Shown here in pieces: positions 1 through 8,288 of a DNA stretch of 23,771 bases (its first letter is position 1; every line of letters starts with the position of its first letter). The position numbers were made by a program, and so were the translations under genes. Below the pieces are notes generated by a model. The model worked only from the letters and a program-made list of their open reading frames with translations, made no database searches and had not been told where the DNA came from. This DNA comes from CAMCVE01 sp039920645. GTDB taxonomy: Bacteria > Bdellovibrionota > UBA2428. The stretch spans positions 1 through 23,771 of the forward strand of contig JBDSDI010000243.1 in NCBI GenBank assembly GCA_039920645.1. Direction: 5' to 3'.

Positions 1-398
1 CAGGGCAAATCGCAACGTGTTCCATAGCAGCAGCCTTCGATCGCGCAGCCGATACGGCCGACGGCATGGGCGAGCGCGAGCCCCGGACTCAGGCGGTTCA
101 GCATTTCCACGAAGTCGATGTGCGCAATGCGGCAGTAGGGCGCTGCGAATACGAGAAATCCGATGAGACCTCCGTAAAAAACGAGGCCGTTGCCCAGGTG
201 TTGAAGTTTCGCCAGGCTCCACGCCCCGCCCATCACAGCAACGATCGAAGCGAATCCGAAAACGACGATCTTCAATCGCGCAGACATCGAGGAAGCGGGG
301 AAAAGCGGCGGTTTCTGACGCGCAAAATGAGCGAAGACGAGAATGAGAACGTAGGAGGCGAGCGCAAAAAAAAACTCGTAGTACGGAAAAGTCGTCAC
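1..398 (-). CDS. lgt: Lgt-like prolipoprotein diacylglyceryl transferase (partial, C-terminus outside the window)
   Basis: Reading the minus strand from a GTG at 398 gives an open frame that runs off the window edge, with about 132 codons visible. It starts MTTFPYYEFFFALASYVL and has several hydrophobic, membrane-like segments. A conserved-looking block, HAVGRIGC followed by EGCCYG, lies near the visible end and matches the Lgt family signature, in the variant that carries GCCYG rather than the Enterobacterial GRxGNFxNGE. Lgt transfers diacylglycerol from phosphatidylglycerol to the lipobox cysteine of prelipoproteins in the inner membrane, the step before LspA. The start overlaps the lspA stop as GTGA, so translation is probably coupled; no good separate ribosome binding site is visible. 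The family call is fairly safe. Whether this is the main Lgt of the cell or a paralogue cannot be told from the fragment. Confidence 0.75.
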   Translation of the reverse strand, partial: MTTFPYYEFFFALASYVLILVFAHFARQKPPLFPASSMSARLKIVVFGFASIVAVMGGAWSLAKLQHLGNGLVFYGGLIGFLVFAAPYCRIAHIDFVEMLNRLSPGLALAHAVGRIGCAIEGCCYGTRCDLP

Positions 399-943
399 GT
401 TTTTTGAGAGGGTTCCGAAGGGTTGCGCAGGGACTCGATCGCAAGCAGCACAACCGCCAATGAGATCGCCGAGTCCGCGATGTTGAAGACGGGCCAGTGA
501 CAGCCTGATCCGTCCTGATACGCAAAGAGCGGAATGCACTTGCCGTTCGCCGAAGGGTAGAACCAGTCGATGAAGTCGATGACGAATCCGAAGCGAAGGC
601 GATCGATGAAGTTTCCGATCGCTCCTCCTAAAACGAGGCCCATTGCGATCGGTGCGAGCACTTGCCCGGGTTTGTAATGTCTGACGAGTGACCACCAAAG
701 AATTCCGAGCACGGCGAGCGGCATCGCGATGAAGAAGCCAACGCGCACGCTGTCCGGAAGATTGCGCAGGACTCCGAAGGCCGCACCGTGGTTGTGCACG
801 AGGGTCCAGCTGAACCAGCCGTCGAGGAAGGTAATGGATTGTCCCTCGTATTGGAGTTTTTCCAGCGCTAAATATTTTCCCCACTGATCTGTGGAAATGA
901 CAAAGGCGCCAAGGCAGAGAATAATAGCGTAAATGCGGGACAT
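395..943 (-). CDS. lspA: Lipoprotein signal peptidase (signal peptidase II)
   Basis: This 182-residue inner-membrane aspartyl protease removes the signal peptide of diacylglyceryl-modified prelipoproteins. Family motifs appear in order: a first membrane segment with STDQWGK (about 17-23), the NHGAAFG block (51-57), NFIDRLRFG (111-119), VIDFID with candidate catalytic Asp123, and FNIADS with candidate catalytic Asp157. The reading frame stays open upstream to 1300, but similarity begins at the ATG at 943, which leads straight into the first membrane segment; I chose that start although the Shine-Dalgarno match is poor. Between the last two motifs is a longer loop than in many LspA proteins, with Cys136 and Cys148. 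The gene overlaps the downstream lgt-like gene by 4 bases, so the pair probably forms a lipoprotein-maturation operon. The divergent Rsm22-like gene starts only 18 bases away. Confidence 0.95.
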   Translation of the reverse strand: MSRIYAIILCLGAFVISTDQWGKYLALEKLQYEGQSITFLDGWFSWTLVHNHGAAFGVLRNLPDSVRVGFFIAMPLAVLGILWWSLVRHYKPGQVLAPIAMGLVLGGAIGNFIDRLRFGFVIDFIDWFYPSANGKCIPLFAYQDGSGCHWPVFNIADSAISLAVVLLAIESLRNPSEPSQKT

Positions 944-961
944 CTTTATGAATGTATTCTC

Positions 962-2002
962 TTGGGAGCCCAAGAGCAAGAGGGCGACGTGATCGACGAG
1001 CCCGAAGAAAGCCCGGAACTCTGGACACGTCTCGAACGGCTGCGCCAGATCTTTCTCGGACGCGAAGATGCGAAGGGCCCCGCGCCCGCTTACTGGAAAG
1101 ACGGCGGAGATCTTGCGGCCTACGATGCGACCTTCGCACGACGAATCGCGGTGAAGTGGGACCGCGTGCTGGACTCGGTCGAAGAGGATTTGCGCGCGCG
1201 CGGTCCGCGGACCTGGTTCGACTGGGGCTGCGGTTCGGGTGTCGCTTCGGAGCGTCTCTTGGAACGCGGTCTGCTCGACAAAAGTCTTCTCTGGGATCAC
1301 TCGGCGCTTGCGCGCGGGTGGACGGCCGAGAAGCTTAAGACTCTTGGCGTCAGCGACGTCGAAGCACTTGACCGCGACCGGGTGAGCTATGCCGGTAGCG
1401 GGGTGCTCTTAAGTCACGTGCTCAACGAAATGTCGCTCGGCGATAGGGGGGCGCTATTGAATCGTCTCGGAACGGCCGACGCCATTATCTGGGTCGAAGC
1501 GGGATCGAAGGCTACGAGTCGCAGACTTTCGGAATGCCGTAATATTTTGCTGAGGCGCAATCCGGAATTTAAAGTCTGGAGCCCGTGCCCTCATGCCGGT
1601 GCGTGCGGAATGATCACTCAGGACGAGCGCGCCAACGACTGGTGTCATTTCTTCGCGGACGCTCCGGGCGAGTTCCACCAGAGCGCATTCTGGCGCGAAT
1701 TCTCCTCCAAAATGGGCATCGATCTGCGTTCGCTTCCCTTCAGCACCATCGTGCTTTCGAAACAGGCGTCGGTCGGCGCCGATATTTCGGATCGTCACCG
1801 GATCGTGGGGACTCCGCGCGTCTACAAGGGCTATCTCAAACTGCAAACCTGTCATGGACGAGAAGGCGTCGGGGAGTATAATCTTCCCCAACGCGCGGAT
1901 AAGCAGCTTTTCAAACAGCTTTCCGACCCGCCTTCGATGGCGATAGCGAGCTTCGAGCTCGACGCGGAAAAAAAGAAAATTACGGCAGGTAAGGTAGATT
2001 GA
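962..2002 (+). CDS. Rsm22/METTL17-like ribosome assembly methyltransferase-fold protein
   Basis: The 346-residue protein has a Rossmann-type SAM-binding motif, DWGCGSG, at about 87-93, followed by LLSHVLNEMS. It then has the Rsm22 signature: CPHAGAC (Cys209, Cys215), DWCHFF (Cys228) and a later LQTCHG (Cys297). In mitochondrial METTL17/Rsm22 four such cysteines bind a 4Fe-4S cluster, and the protein acts in small-subunit ribosome assembly; here that role is inferred. No ATG is available. I give the TTG at 962, the longest frame, but a GTG at 989 is preceded by AGAGGG at good spacing and may be the real start. The stop is one base before the ATG of ileS, so the two are almost certainly co-transcribed. 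The start lies 18 bases from divergent lspA, so its promoter must sit largely inside lspA. Confidence is high for the family and low for the exact start and for catalytic activity. Confidence 0.82.
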   Translation: MGAQEQEGDVIDEPEESPELWTRLERLRQIFLGREDAKGPAPAYWKDGGDLAAYDATFARRIAVKWDRVLDSVEEDLRARGPRTWFDWGCGSGVASERLLERGLLDKSLLWDHSALARGWTAEKLKTLGVSDVEALDRDRVSYAGSGVLLSHVLNEMSLGDRGALLNRLGTADAIIWVEAGSKATSRRLSECRNILLRRNPEFKVWSPCPHAGACGMITQDERANDWCHFFADAPGEFHQSAFWREFSSKMGIDLRSLPFSTIVLSKQASVGADISDRHRIVGTPRVYKGYLKLQTCHGREGVGEYNLPQRADKQLFKQLSDPPSMAIASFELDAEKKKITAGKVD

Positions 2003-2003
2003 A

Positions 2004-5000
2004 ATGACTTCGCAAAGATTTTTTCCTGAGTACGGTGGCGACTATTCCTTCTCGGCATTCGAAGAGAAGGTCATGGGCTATTGGAACGCGGGCGGAATTT
2101 TCAAGCGCTCGCTCGAGAACTCCACATCGAAGCCACAGTATTTCTTCTACGACGGCCCGCAGTTCGCGACCGGTCTTCCGCACTACGGACACCTCGTCGG
2201 CGGCACGATCAAAGACATCGTTCCGCGCTACTGGTCTATGCGCGGCTATCACGTTCCGCGTCGCTTCGGCTGGGACTGCCACGGTCTTCCGGTGGAATTC
2301 GAAATAGAAAAATCCCTGAACCTTAAAGGTTCGCTCGACATCATCGACTTCGGCATCGCTAAGTTCAACGAAGCTTGCCGCGAGATCGTGCTCCGCTACA
2401 CCCAAGACTGGCGCAAAGTCGTGGAGCGCATGGGGCGCTGGGTGGACATGGACAACGACTACAAGACCATGGACCCCAAGTTCATGGAATCGGTGTGGTG
2501 GGTCTTCAGCGAATTGTGGCGTAAAGGCCTCGTGTACCAAGGCAATAAAGTCGTTCCCTACTCCTGGCGTCTGACTGCCGCGCTTTCGAACTTCGAAGCC
2601 TCGCTCAATTACAAAGATGTGCAGGATCCCGCCATCACGGTCGTCCTTCCTCTTCTTGGGGAAAAATTCGCGAAGACGGGTCTCGCCGTATGGACGACAA
2701 CTCCGTGGACCCTTCCCTCCAACCTTGCGGTCGCGATTCACGCCGACGCCAAGGTGGTGGACTACGGAATCTATAAACTCGAGAAGCCCCTAGAGAACCT
2801 CGAGTTTGCGGTCATCGCGAACGCCTTGGCGGAACGTGCGGGGCTCAAAGAAAAAGTGCGCGACGTTTCGTCGAGCGAATTGCTCGGCCAACACTACCAA
2901 CCGCTTTTCACGACGTTCCAGGATGCCGAACGCCAGAAACAGAACGCGTTTCGCGTGATCGACGGGTCGAAGCTCGTCACGGCGACTGACGGTACGGGTC
3001 TCGTGCACATGGCGCCCGCTTTCGGCGAAGACGACTTTTACATCTGCAAAGCCGCGGGCATCGAGCTCGTGGACCCAACCGACGTCGAGTGCAAATTCAC
3101 GTCGGATGTCGCGCGCGACGCGCGCCTGAAGGACGTCGTCGGCCTCTTCGTGAAGGATGCCGATAAGGCGATCATCAAGGTCCTCAAAGATTCGCATCGT
3201 CTGCTGAAACAAGAAACGCTTCAGCACAGCTATCCCTTCTGCTACCGCTCCGATCAACCCCTCATCTACAAAGCCATCTCGAGTTGGTACGTGAACGTCG
3301 AGAAGGTCAAAGAGCAGATGCTCAAAAACAACGCCGAGATCAATTGGGTCCCGGATCACATCCAGAGCGGACGTTTCGGCAAATGGCTTGAGAACGCGCG
3401 CGACTGGTGCGTGTCCCGCAATCGTTTCTGGGGCACGCCGATTCCGATCTGGGTGAACGAAAAAGATTCGAGCGATTGCATCGTCATCGGTTCGCGCGAA
3501 GAACTCGAAAAGTTTGCGGGCCGGCCGATGCCCGATCTCCATAAGCACTTCGTCGACGACATCGTCATCGAGCGCGACGGCAAACGCTATCGCCGCACGC
3601 CGGAAGTCTTGGACTGCTGGTTCGAATCGGGCTCGATGCCCTACGCGCAGGAGCACTATCCCTTCGAAAACAAAAAATCTTTCGAAGAAGCCTTCCCCGC
3701 GAACTTCATCGCCGAAGGTATCGATCAGACGCGCGGCTGGTTCTACACCCTCACCGTGCTCTCGACGGCACTCTTCGGCAAACCGGCCTTCAAGAACTGC
3801 ATCGTCAACGGCATGGTCCTCGCGGAAGACGGCAAGAAGATGTCGAAGAGCCTCAAGAACTATCCTGACCCGAGCGAAGTCTTCAACAAGTACGGCGCGG
3901 ACGCGCTTCGTCTCTATCTGATGCAGTCGCCCGCAACCCATGCCGAAGAACTGCGCTTCTCGGAGCGCGGCCTCGTCGAGCTCATGCGCGCCGTGATGAT
4001 CCCGCTCTGGAACGCCTACAGTTTCTTTGCGTCCTACGCGAACATCGACGGGTGGAAACCCGAAGACGTTGCGCGTGCACCGGCCGTGAAGGATCGGCCG
4101 CGTCTCGATCAATGGATCCTCGCGCGCGTGAAAGAAGCCGAAGTCCAGATCCACGAGAAGATGCAGGCCTACCTCCTTTACGAAGTTGCGCCGATTCAGA
4201 TCCAACTCGTCGACGACCTCACCAATTGGTACATCCGTCTCAACCGCGACCGTTTCTGGAGCGAGAATGACGCCGCGACCGAGTCCGATAAGCTCGCCGC
4301 TTACGCCACGCTCTGGACCGTGCTCGATCGGATGGCGATGCTCCTGGCCCCGAGCCTGCCCTTCATCTCTGAGACCATGCACGCCGCCCTTCGTGGTCTG
4401 AACGTGAACGCGCTCGCCGAGCATCCCACCGCCGTGAGCATCCACGAAAAAGATTACGGCGCCGTCGAAGGCGTGAAACTTTCGCCGACCGAAGAAAATA
4501 TGATCCTCGAGACGGACCTCGCTAAGAAGGTCATCTTGCTGGGTCGCAGTCTGCGCGGCGAAGTGAAAATCGGACTCCGTCAGCCGCTCAAACTTTTGCG
4601 CGTCGCGGGACTCTCCGAGAATCAGCAAAAACATCTGAACGCCGTACGTGATCTCATCTGCCAAGAAGTGAACGTGAAATCTCTGGAGATGGTGAACAAG
4701 GCTTCGGATCTCGTCGAAGAAAGCGTGAAGCCGAACTTCCGCACGCTCGGAAAAAAAGCCGGCCCGAAAATGAAGGACCTGCAGAAAGAAATCCTCGCCT
4801 GGGGCGCAACTGAAATCGCGACCTTCGAGAAATCCAAGAAAGCGGTCGTGCTCGGAATCGAGTGCGGATCCGAGGACATCGAGATCGTGCGCAAAGCGAA
4901 GGACGGACGTTCCGCACAAGCGGGCTACGGTCTCGTCGCCGAACTCGATATCGAGCTCACGTCCGAACTTCTTTTCGAAGGCATGCAGCGTGAGATCGTT

Positions 5001-5243
5001 AACCGCGTTCAACAGCGCCGCAAGGAAATGCAGCTGCATCTCGCCGACCGTGTCGAAGTTTCTTGGAAAGCTCTCAAGGGTGAGCTTCTCACACAGGTTT
5101 TAAAACAAGAGACCGCGAAAGCGGGGCTTATCAGTTCCGAGACGCTCGCGGTGAAATTCGTAGAGAAGAATGTTTTCGACGACGGCACCACCGTAGACAT
5201 CGGTGACGTCGGCAGCTTCGTTTTCGAGCTTCGAAAAGTCTGA
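2004..5243 (+). CDS. ileS: Isoleucyl-tRNA synthetase, eukaryote-like (type 2)
   Basis: This 1079-residue class I aminoacyl-tRNA synthetase charges tRNA-Ile. The adenylate-site HxGH motif is HYGH at 60-63, inside ATGLPHYGHLVGGTIKDI, and KMSKS is at 612-616 within GKKMSKSLKNYPDP. GWDCHGLPVE follows the HxGH region, and an editing (CP1) domain lies between the two motifs. GLPHYGHLVGGTIKD is typical of IleRS type 2, the eukaryotic-like form also found in some bacteria and in mupirocin-resistance genes, whereas type 1 has a GDIHIGH-like block. The length exceeds that of E. coli IleRS (about 940 residues), also fitting type 2. The ATG is one base after the stop of the Rsm22-like gene, with AGGTAAGG upstream. 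The 3' end faces a convergent gene with only three bases between the stops. Function is very secure; mupirocin tolerance is a family-based inference. Confidence 0.97.
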   Translation: MTSQRFFPEYGGDYSFSAFEEKVMGYWNAGGIFKRSLENSTSKPQYFFYDGPQFATGLPHYGHLVGGTIKDIVPRYWSMRGYHVPRRFGWDCHGLPVEFEIEKSLNLKGSLDIIDFGIAKFNEACREIVLRYTQDWRKVVERMGRWVDMDNDYKTMDPKFMESVWWVFSELWRKGLVYQGNKVVPYSWRLTAALSNFEASLNYKDVQDPAITVVLPLLGEKFAKTGLAVWTTTPWTLPSNLAVAIHADAKVVDYGIYKLEKPLENLEFAVIANALAERAGLKEKVRDVSSSELLGQHYQPLFTTFQDAERQKQNAFRVIDGSKLVTATDGTGLVHMAPAFGEDDFYICKAAGIELVDPTDVECKFTSDVARDARLKDVVGLFVKDADKAIIKVLKDSHRLLKQETLQHSYPFCYRSDQPLIYKAISSWYVNVEKVKEQMLKNNAEINWVPDHIQSGRFGKWLENARDWCVSRNRFWGTPIPIWVNEKDSSDCIVIGSREELEKFAGRPMPDLHKHFVDDIVIERDGKRYRRTPEVLDCWFESGSMPYAQEHYPFENKKSFEEAFPANFIAEGIDQTRGWFYTLTVLSTALFGKPAFKNCIVNGMVLAEDGKKMSKSLKNYPDPSEVFNKYGADALRLYLMQSPATHAEELRFSERGLVELMRAVMIPLWNAYSFFASYANIDGWKPEDVARAPAVKDRPRLDQWILARVKEAEVQIHEKMQAYLLYEVAPIQIQLVDDLTNWYIRLNRDRFWSENDAATESDKLAAYATLWTVLDRMAMLLAPSLPFISETMHAALRGLNVNALAEHPTAVSIHEKDYGAVEGVKLSPTEENMILETDLAKKVILLGRSLRGEVKIGLRQPLKLLRVAGLSENQQKHLNAVRDLICQEVNVKSLEMVNKASDLVEESVKPNFRTLGKKAGPKMKDLQKEILAWGATEIATFEKSKKAVVLGIECGSEDIEIVRKAKDGRSAQAGYGLVAELDIELTSELLFEGMQREIVNRVQQRRKEMQLHLADRVEVSWKALKGELLTQVLKQETAKAGLISSETLAVKFVEKNVFDDGTTVDIGDVGSFVFELRKV

Positions 5244-5246
5244 GGC

Positions 5247-6134
5247 TTAGCGGGGACCGAGAAGGTAAGCGACCTGGAGTCCGATTCCGAGAGTCGTGGG
5301 ATTGAGATAGGTGACAAGCTTCGGCGTAATCGTGACTTGATCCCAGTAAAAGCGCCAGCCCGCCGAAATTCCGTATTTGAATCCGCCGCTCGATATTTCG
5401 CTCGAAGAAGACGTATCGGCGCTGCGAACGGCCTTGAGCTTGGAGTATTCCACGAAGGGTTCAAACCCCAGAGCGTAGGGAAGAGAGATGAAGTCGTAGT
5501 ATGCGCTTCCGCGCAGGGAGAAAGTGTAGAGCGGAACACTATCGTCTACGGAAATGCTGCCGTCGGAGACTTTCATTTTAACGTGGCCATAGCCGATCGA
5601 TCCCAAGCCGCCGAAGTACCACCGATCGCTGCGTTGTTCGGCGCCGAAGCCCAGAGAATAGGTATAGGTGCTTGCACTGGTACCGGAGGTATCCGTGGAG
5701 CCTTCGGCTTTTTGCGAGAGGCGCGTGATGTCGCCCAAGAAATAACTGTGGCGGTCATGGAGCATAGCGGGATTCGTTCCGCCGTTCTTTTCTTCTTCGG
5801 CGGCGACGTTCCAAGTTTCTTCGCCTTCGAAACAGCTGCGTGCGGCCGCGAACATGAAGTTGCTGTCGCGACTCAGTTGGAAGAAGACGAGATCCGGCCG
5901 GCGGGGATTGATCGCGCCGACGACGTTACGACCGGCAGGTAAAGTGTCCTTGAAGTTGGCCCATTCGCCATTCTTGTCTCTAACTTTCATGGGGCAGGTC
6001 TTCACGAGCTTCATGATACGCGGAGCGCTGTCCGACCACGAGTCTTGAGCGAAGGACGGCGCCGCGATTCCCGCGATTGCCGAGACAAATACGAAGTTTC
6101 GAATCAACGAGCCGAGTCTCACCCGAGACATCAT
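5247..6134 (-). CDS. Exported putative small outer-membrane beta-barrel protein
   Basis: The protein is about 295 residues and its family is not recognised. I start it at the ATG-ATG pair at 6134, which gives an N-terminus MMSRVRLGSLIRNF, a hydrophobic stretch and a signal peptidase I-like site at PSFA/QD. The frame is open further upstream to 6203 but would overlap the preceding gene. After the signal peptide comes a region of about 100 residues with two cysteines (KTCPMKV, ARSCFEGE). From about residue 130 to the end the sequence has the alternating aromatic/small pattern of beta-strands (YTYSLGFG, YFGGLGSIGYGHV, TFSLRGSAYYDF), ending GIGLQVAYLLGPR. The layout suggests a small soluble domain followed by an 8-10 strand barrel, but this is pattern-based. 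It lies 23 bases downstream of the PBP gene, so it may share its transcript. No clear Shine-Dalgarno sequence is visible. Confidence 0.75.
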   Translation of the reverse strand: MMSRVRLGSLIRNFVFVSAIAGIAAPSFAQDSWSDSAPRIMKLVKTCPMKVRDKNGEWANFKDTLPAGRNVVGAINPRRPDLVFFQLSRDSNFMFAAARSCFEGEETWNVAAEEEKNGGTNPAMLHDRHSYFLGDITRLSQKAEGSTDTSGTSASTYTYSLGFGAEQRSDRWYFGGLGSIGYGHVKMKVSDGSISVDDSVPLYTFSLRGSAYYDFISLPYALGFEPFVEYSKLKAVRSADTSSSSEISSGGFKYGISAGWRFYWDQVTITPKLVTYLNPTTLGIGLQVAYLLGPR

Positions 6135-6157
6135 AAGAGAGTTTTTGCGAAGTGTCT

Positions 6158-8224
6158 TCACTTGCAAGCCTCGAGAACGGTGTCTCCTTTGAAGAGTTCC
6201 CAAACGGCCCGATGTCCCTCGATGTCGAAGACCTCAGGTGGAGGCGTCGTCGATACGGGTTTGTTCAGGCCGGCCGACGAGCGTTCGCAGCCGGTATCGG
6301 GATCGATGAGCTTCCAGCCGACACCAGGAACTTCAGGCCAGCTCCACTTCGATTCGCCGAGGAGGGGATCCTGCAGACGCGAGCGCACCCAGGCCGAGAC
6401 GAGTGGTAGCGCGCCCGTGGCTCCGGTAAAGCGCGTGACTTTGTTGTCGTCGCGACCAACCCAACCGAGAAAGACGATGTCGGGCGACATCAGGGCGTAC
6501 CACGAATCGCGTTGGTCGGAACTGGTGCCGGTTTTACCGGCCCACGTCTGTGTCAGCGGAATTTTGGAGCCGAGGGCCGCCGAGGTTCCACGACGGAGCG
6601 CGCCTTCTAGCGCCGCAAGTGCCAGTCTCGATCCGGCTTGTCCGTAAGGAATGTTGTCGACCGGCGACGACGGCGCGACGGCGGGGGCTACGACTTCCTC
6701 GAAATTGAGTTTGCAGTCCAGATCGGCGGCCGTCGTGGCGAGGCCGAGCGCGCGTCGCGTGAACCGCAAGTAAGCTTCCATCGTACGCCAGGGACTTTGC
6801 TCAACCGTGCCCAGAAGCGAGGCGGGAAGCGCACGTTCTTGCGGAAGCTTTAGGCCGAGAGCGCGAACCGGATCGAACTGATCCCAAAGAAGGCCGCTGG
6901 GATTTATGTCGAAAAAAATCCTCACGAAGGGAACGTTCAAGGATTTTTCAAGAATGTCGCGGACGTGAACTTTGCCGCGGAACTTGCGGTCGAAGTTCGA
7001 GGGGGACCACTTCCCGTGGGTGCCGTCGAAATTCCATTCGAGCGGTTGGTCGTCGACCAGTGTGGCGAGCGAGACTTTCGAATCGTTCAAGAGCGAGCCA
7101 AGCAATAGAGGTTTAATGAGCGAACCGATGGGTCTTTCGATCTGGCGGATGTGATCGAGTTGCGTGATCTGATAGTGGGTGCCGCCGACGTAACCGAGAA
7201 TACGACACGTCTTGGGGTCCGCCGCCAGCAGAATGGCTTGCTGTTCGGGTTCCCAGCTTTGGCTCGTTTCAAGCAGAATTTTCTCGGCTTGTTCCTGAAG
7301 TCCGAGATCCAATGAAAGCGTGACTTCGAAAGCTTGCGAGAGCAGCGCCGCCTCGCCGCGTTCTTCTAGAAGTTTCTGGCGGAGAGCATCCATCACGTAC
7401 GGAGCGCGGAAAGTGGTGATGAGGTTGTGACGGACGGGCAGCGGCTTCTTGATCGCTTCCTGGTACTCCGTCTCGAGAATCATCTTGCTCTCGAAAAGTT
7501 TGCCGAGCACGAAATTGCGACGCGTGAGCGCGCGTTCGGCATGTTTCCACGGCGAATAGAAACCGGGTCCTTTGACGAGTGCGGCGAGGAGGGCCATTTC
7601 GTGAAGTTCGAGTTGCTGCAGGGGCTTTCCGAAATAATAATCAGCCGCACGAGCGACGCCGTGGACTTCCACGGGTCCGAGTTGTCCGTAGTAGATCTCG
7701 TTCAGGTAGGATTCGAGAATCTCGTCTTTCGAGAACTTTTTCTCGACGAGCGCGGAGAGCACGAGTTCGGTGAGTTTTCGGCGAAGCGTCTTCTCGTTGC
7801 TCAGAAGAACGTTCTTCACGAGCTGCTGGGTGATCGTGCTCCCTCCTTGGGCATAGCGAAGCGTCTTGAGGTTGGTGACCATCGCGCGCAAGATTCCGGT
7901 GCTGTCGAAACCCCCGTGTCCCAAGAATCGAGGATCTTCCAGAGTGACGATGGACTGAAGAAGCAGAGGGGGAACTTGTGCAAGCTTTACGGGCTCGCGG
8001 TCTTCGAGACGCCCCGCAGAGATGGATCCCATCCATTTTTTCTCTCCGCTGACGGTGTCGCGAACCATCACCCGTACAGAGGAACGGTTATTCTCCTCGA
8101 GGATTCGATCTTTCAGAACTCCCGACCATTCCTGGTCGATACTCCAGACAAAGAAGATGACAGCTGCTGATATGGCCAGCAGGCCTCCGAGACACGTAGA
8201 AATAATGATTCCGGATCTTCGCAC
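6158..8224 (-). CDS. mrcB: Class A penicillin-binding protein, PBP1B-like bifunctional transglycosylase/transpeptidase
   Basis: This 688-residue protein polymerises lipid II into glycan strands and cross-links them in the periplasm. One membrane anchor is at about residues 5-28. The glycosyltransferase (GT51) domain has LEDPRFLGHGG with catalytic Glu96 and GGSTITQQLVKN at 127-138. The transpeptidase domain has SLIK (Ser368, Lys371) in RPIGSLIKPL, SLN at 428-430 and KTGT at 564-567, so both active sites look intact. The start is a GTG at 8224 with no convincing Shine-Dalgarno; a promoter-like element just upstream would give a very short leader. The protein is shorter than E. coli PBP1B (844 residues) and lacks an evident UB2H domain of usual size. 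It is divergent from a porin-like gene across a palindromic control region. The gene symbol marks the closest family; PBP1A/1C paralogues share these motifs. Confidence 0.92.
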   Translation of the reverse strand: MRRSGIIISTCLGGLLAISAAVIFFVWSIDQEWSGVLKDRILEENNRSSVRVMVRDTVSGEKKWMGSISAGRLEDREPVKLAQVPPLLLQSIVTLEDPRFLGHGGFDSTGILRAMVTNLKTLRYAQGGSTITQQLVKNVLLSNEKTLRRKLTELVLSALVEKKFSKDEILESYLNEIYYGQLGPVEVHGVARAADYYFGKPLQQLELHEMALLAALVKGPGFYSPWKHAERALTRRNFVLGKLFESKMILETEYQEAIKKPLPVRHNLITTFRAPYVMDALRQKLLEERGEAALLSQAFEVTLSLDLGLQEQAEKILLETSQSWEPEQQAILLAADPKTCRILGYVGGTHYQITQLDHIRQIERPIGSLIKPLLLGSLLNDSKVSLATLVDDQPLEWNFDGTHGKWSPSNFDRKFRGKVHVRDILEKSLNVPFVRIFFDINPSGLLWDQFDPVRALGLKLPQERALPASLLGTVEQSPWRTMEAYLRFTRRALGLATTAADLDCKLNFEEVVAPAVAPSSPVDNIPYGQAGSRLALAALEGALRRGTSAALGSKIPLTQTWAGKTGTSSDQRDSWYALMSPDIVFLGWVGRDDNKVTRFTGATGALPLVSAWVRSRLQDPLLGESKWSWPEVPGVGWKLIDPDTGCERSSAGLNKPVSTTPPPEVFDIEGHRAVWELFKGDTVLEACK

Positions 8225-8240
8225 AACAATTTGATTTTAT

Positions 8241-8270
8241 TACATATTTCAGCGAAGTCTACAGCGTCAA
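8241..8270 (-). promoter_or_regulatory. Putative sigma70-type promoter for the PBP1B-like gene
   Basis: On the minus strand there is TTGACG (8270-8265), an 18-base spacer, then TATGTA (8246-8241) followed by AT-rich sequence. A transcript would start roughly 10 bases before the GTG at 8224, so the mRNA would be nearly leaderless, which fits the missing Shine-Dalgarno. Predicted by eye only. Confidence 0.45.
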
Positions 8271-8288
8271 AAAACACGACGCGTTAAA

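Noticed and set aside
66..407. Plus-strand 113-codon frame at the left edge
   Set aside because: The opposite strand encodes the Lgt-like protein with recognisable motifs; the plus frame is very rich in Arg/Glu and has no family features.
952..1338. Plus-strand ATG frame overlapping the start of the Rsm22-like gene
   Set aside because: It is a frame-shifted, Arg-rich reading of the same sequence; the overlapping frame carries the SAM and cysteine motifs.
2790..5039. A 749-codon minus-strand open frame opposite ileS
   Set aside because: It mirrors the codon bias of ileS, has no family motifs or signal, and lies entirely within a well-supported gene.
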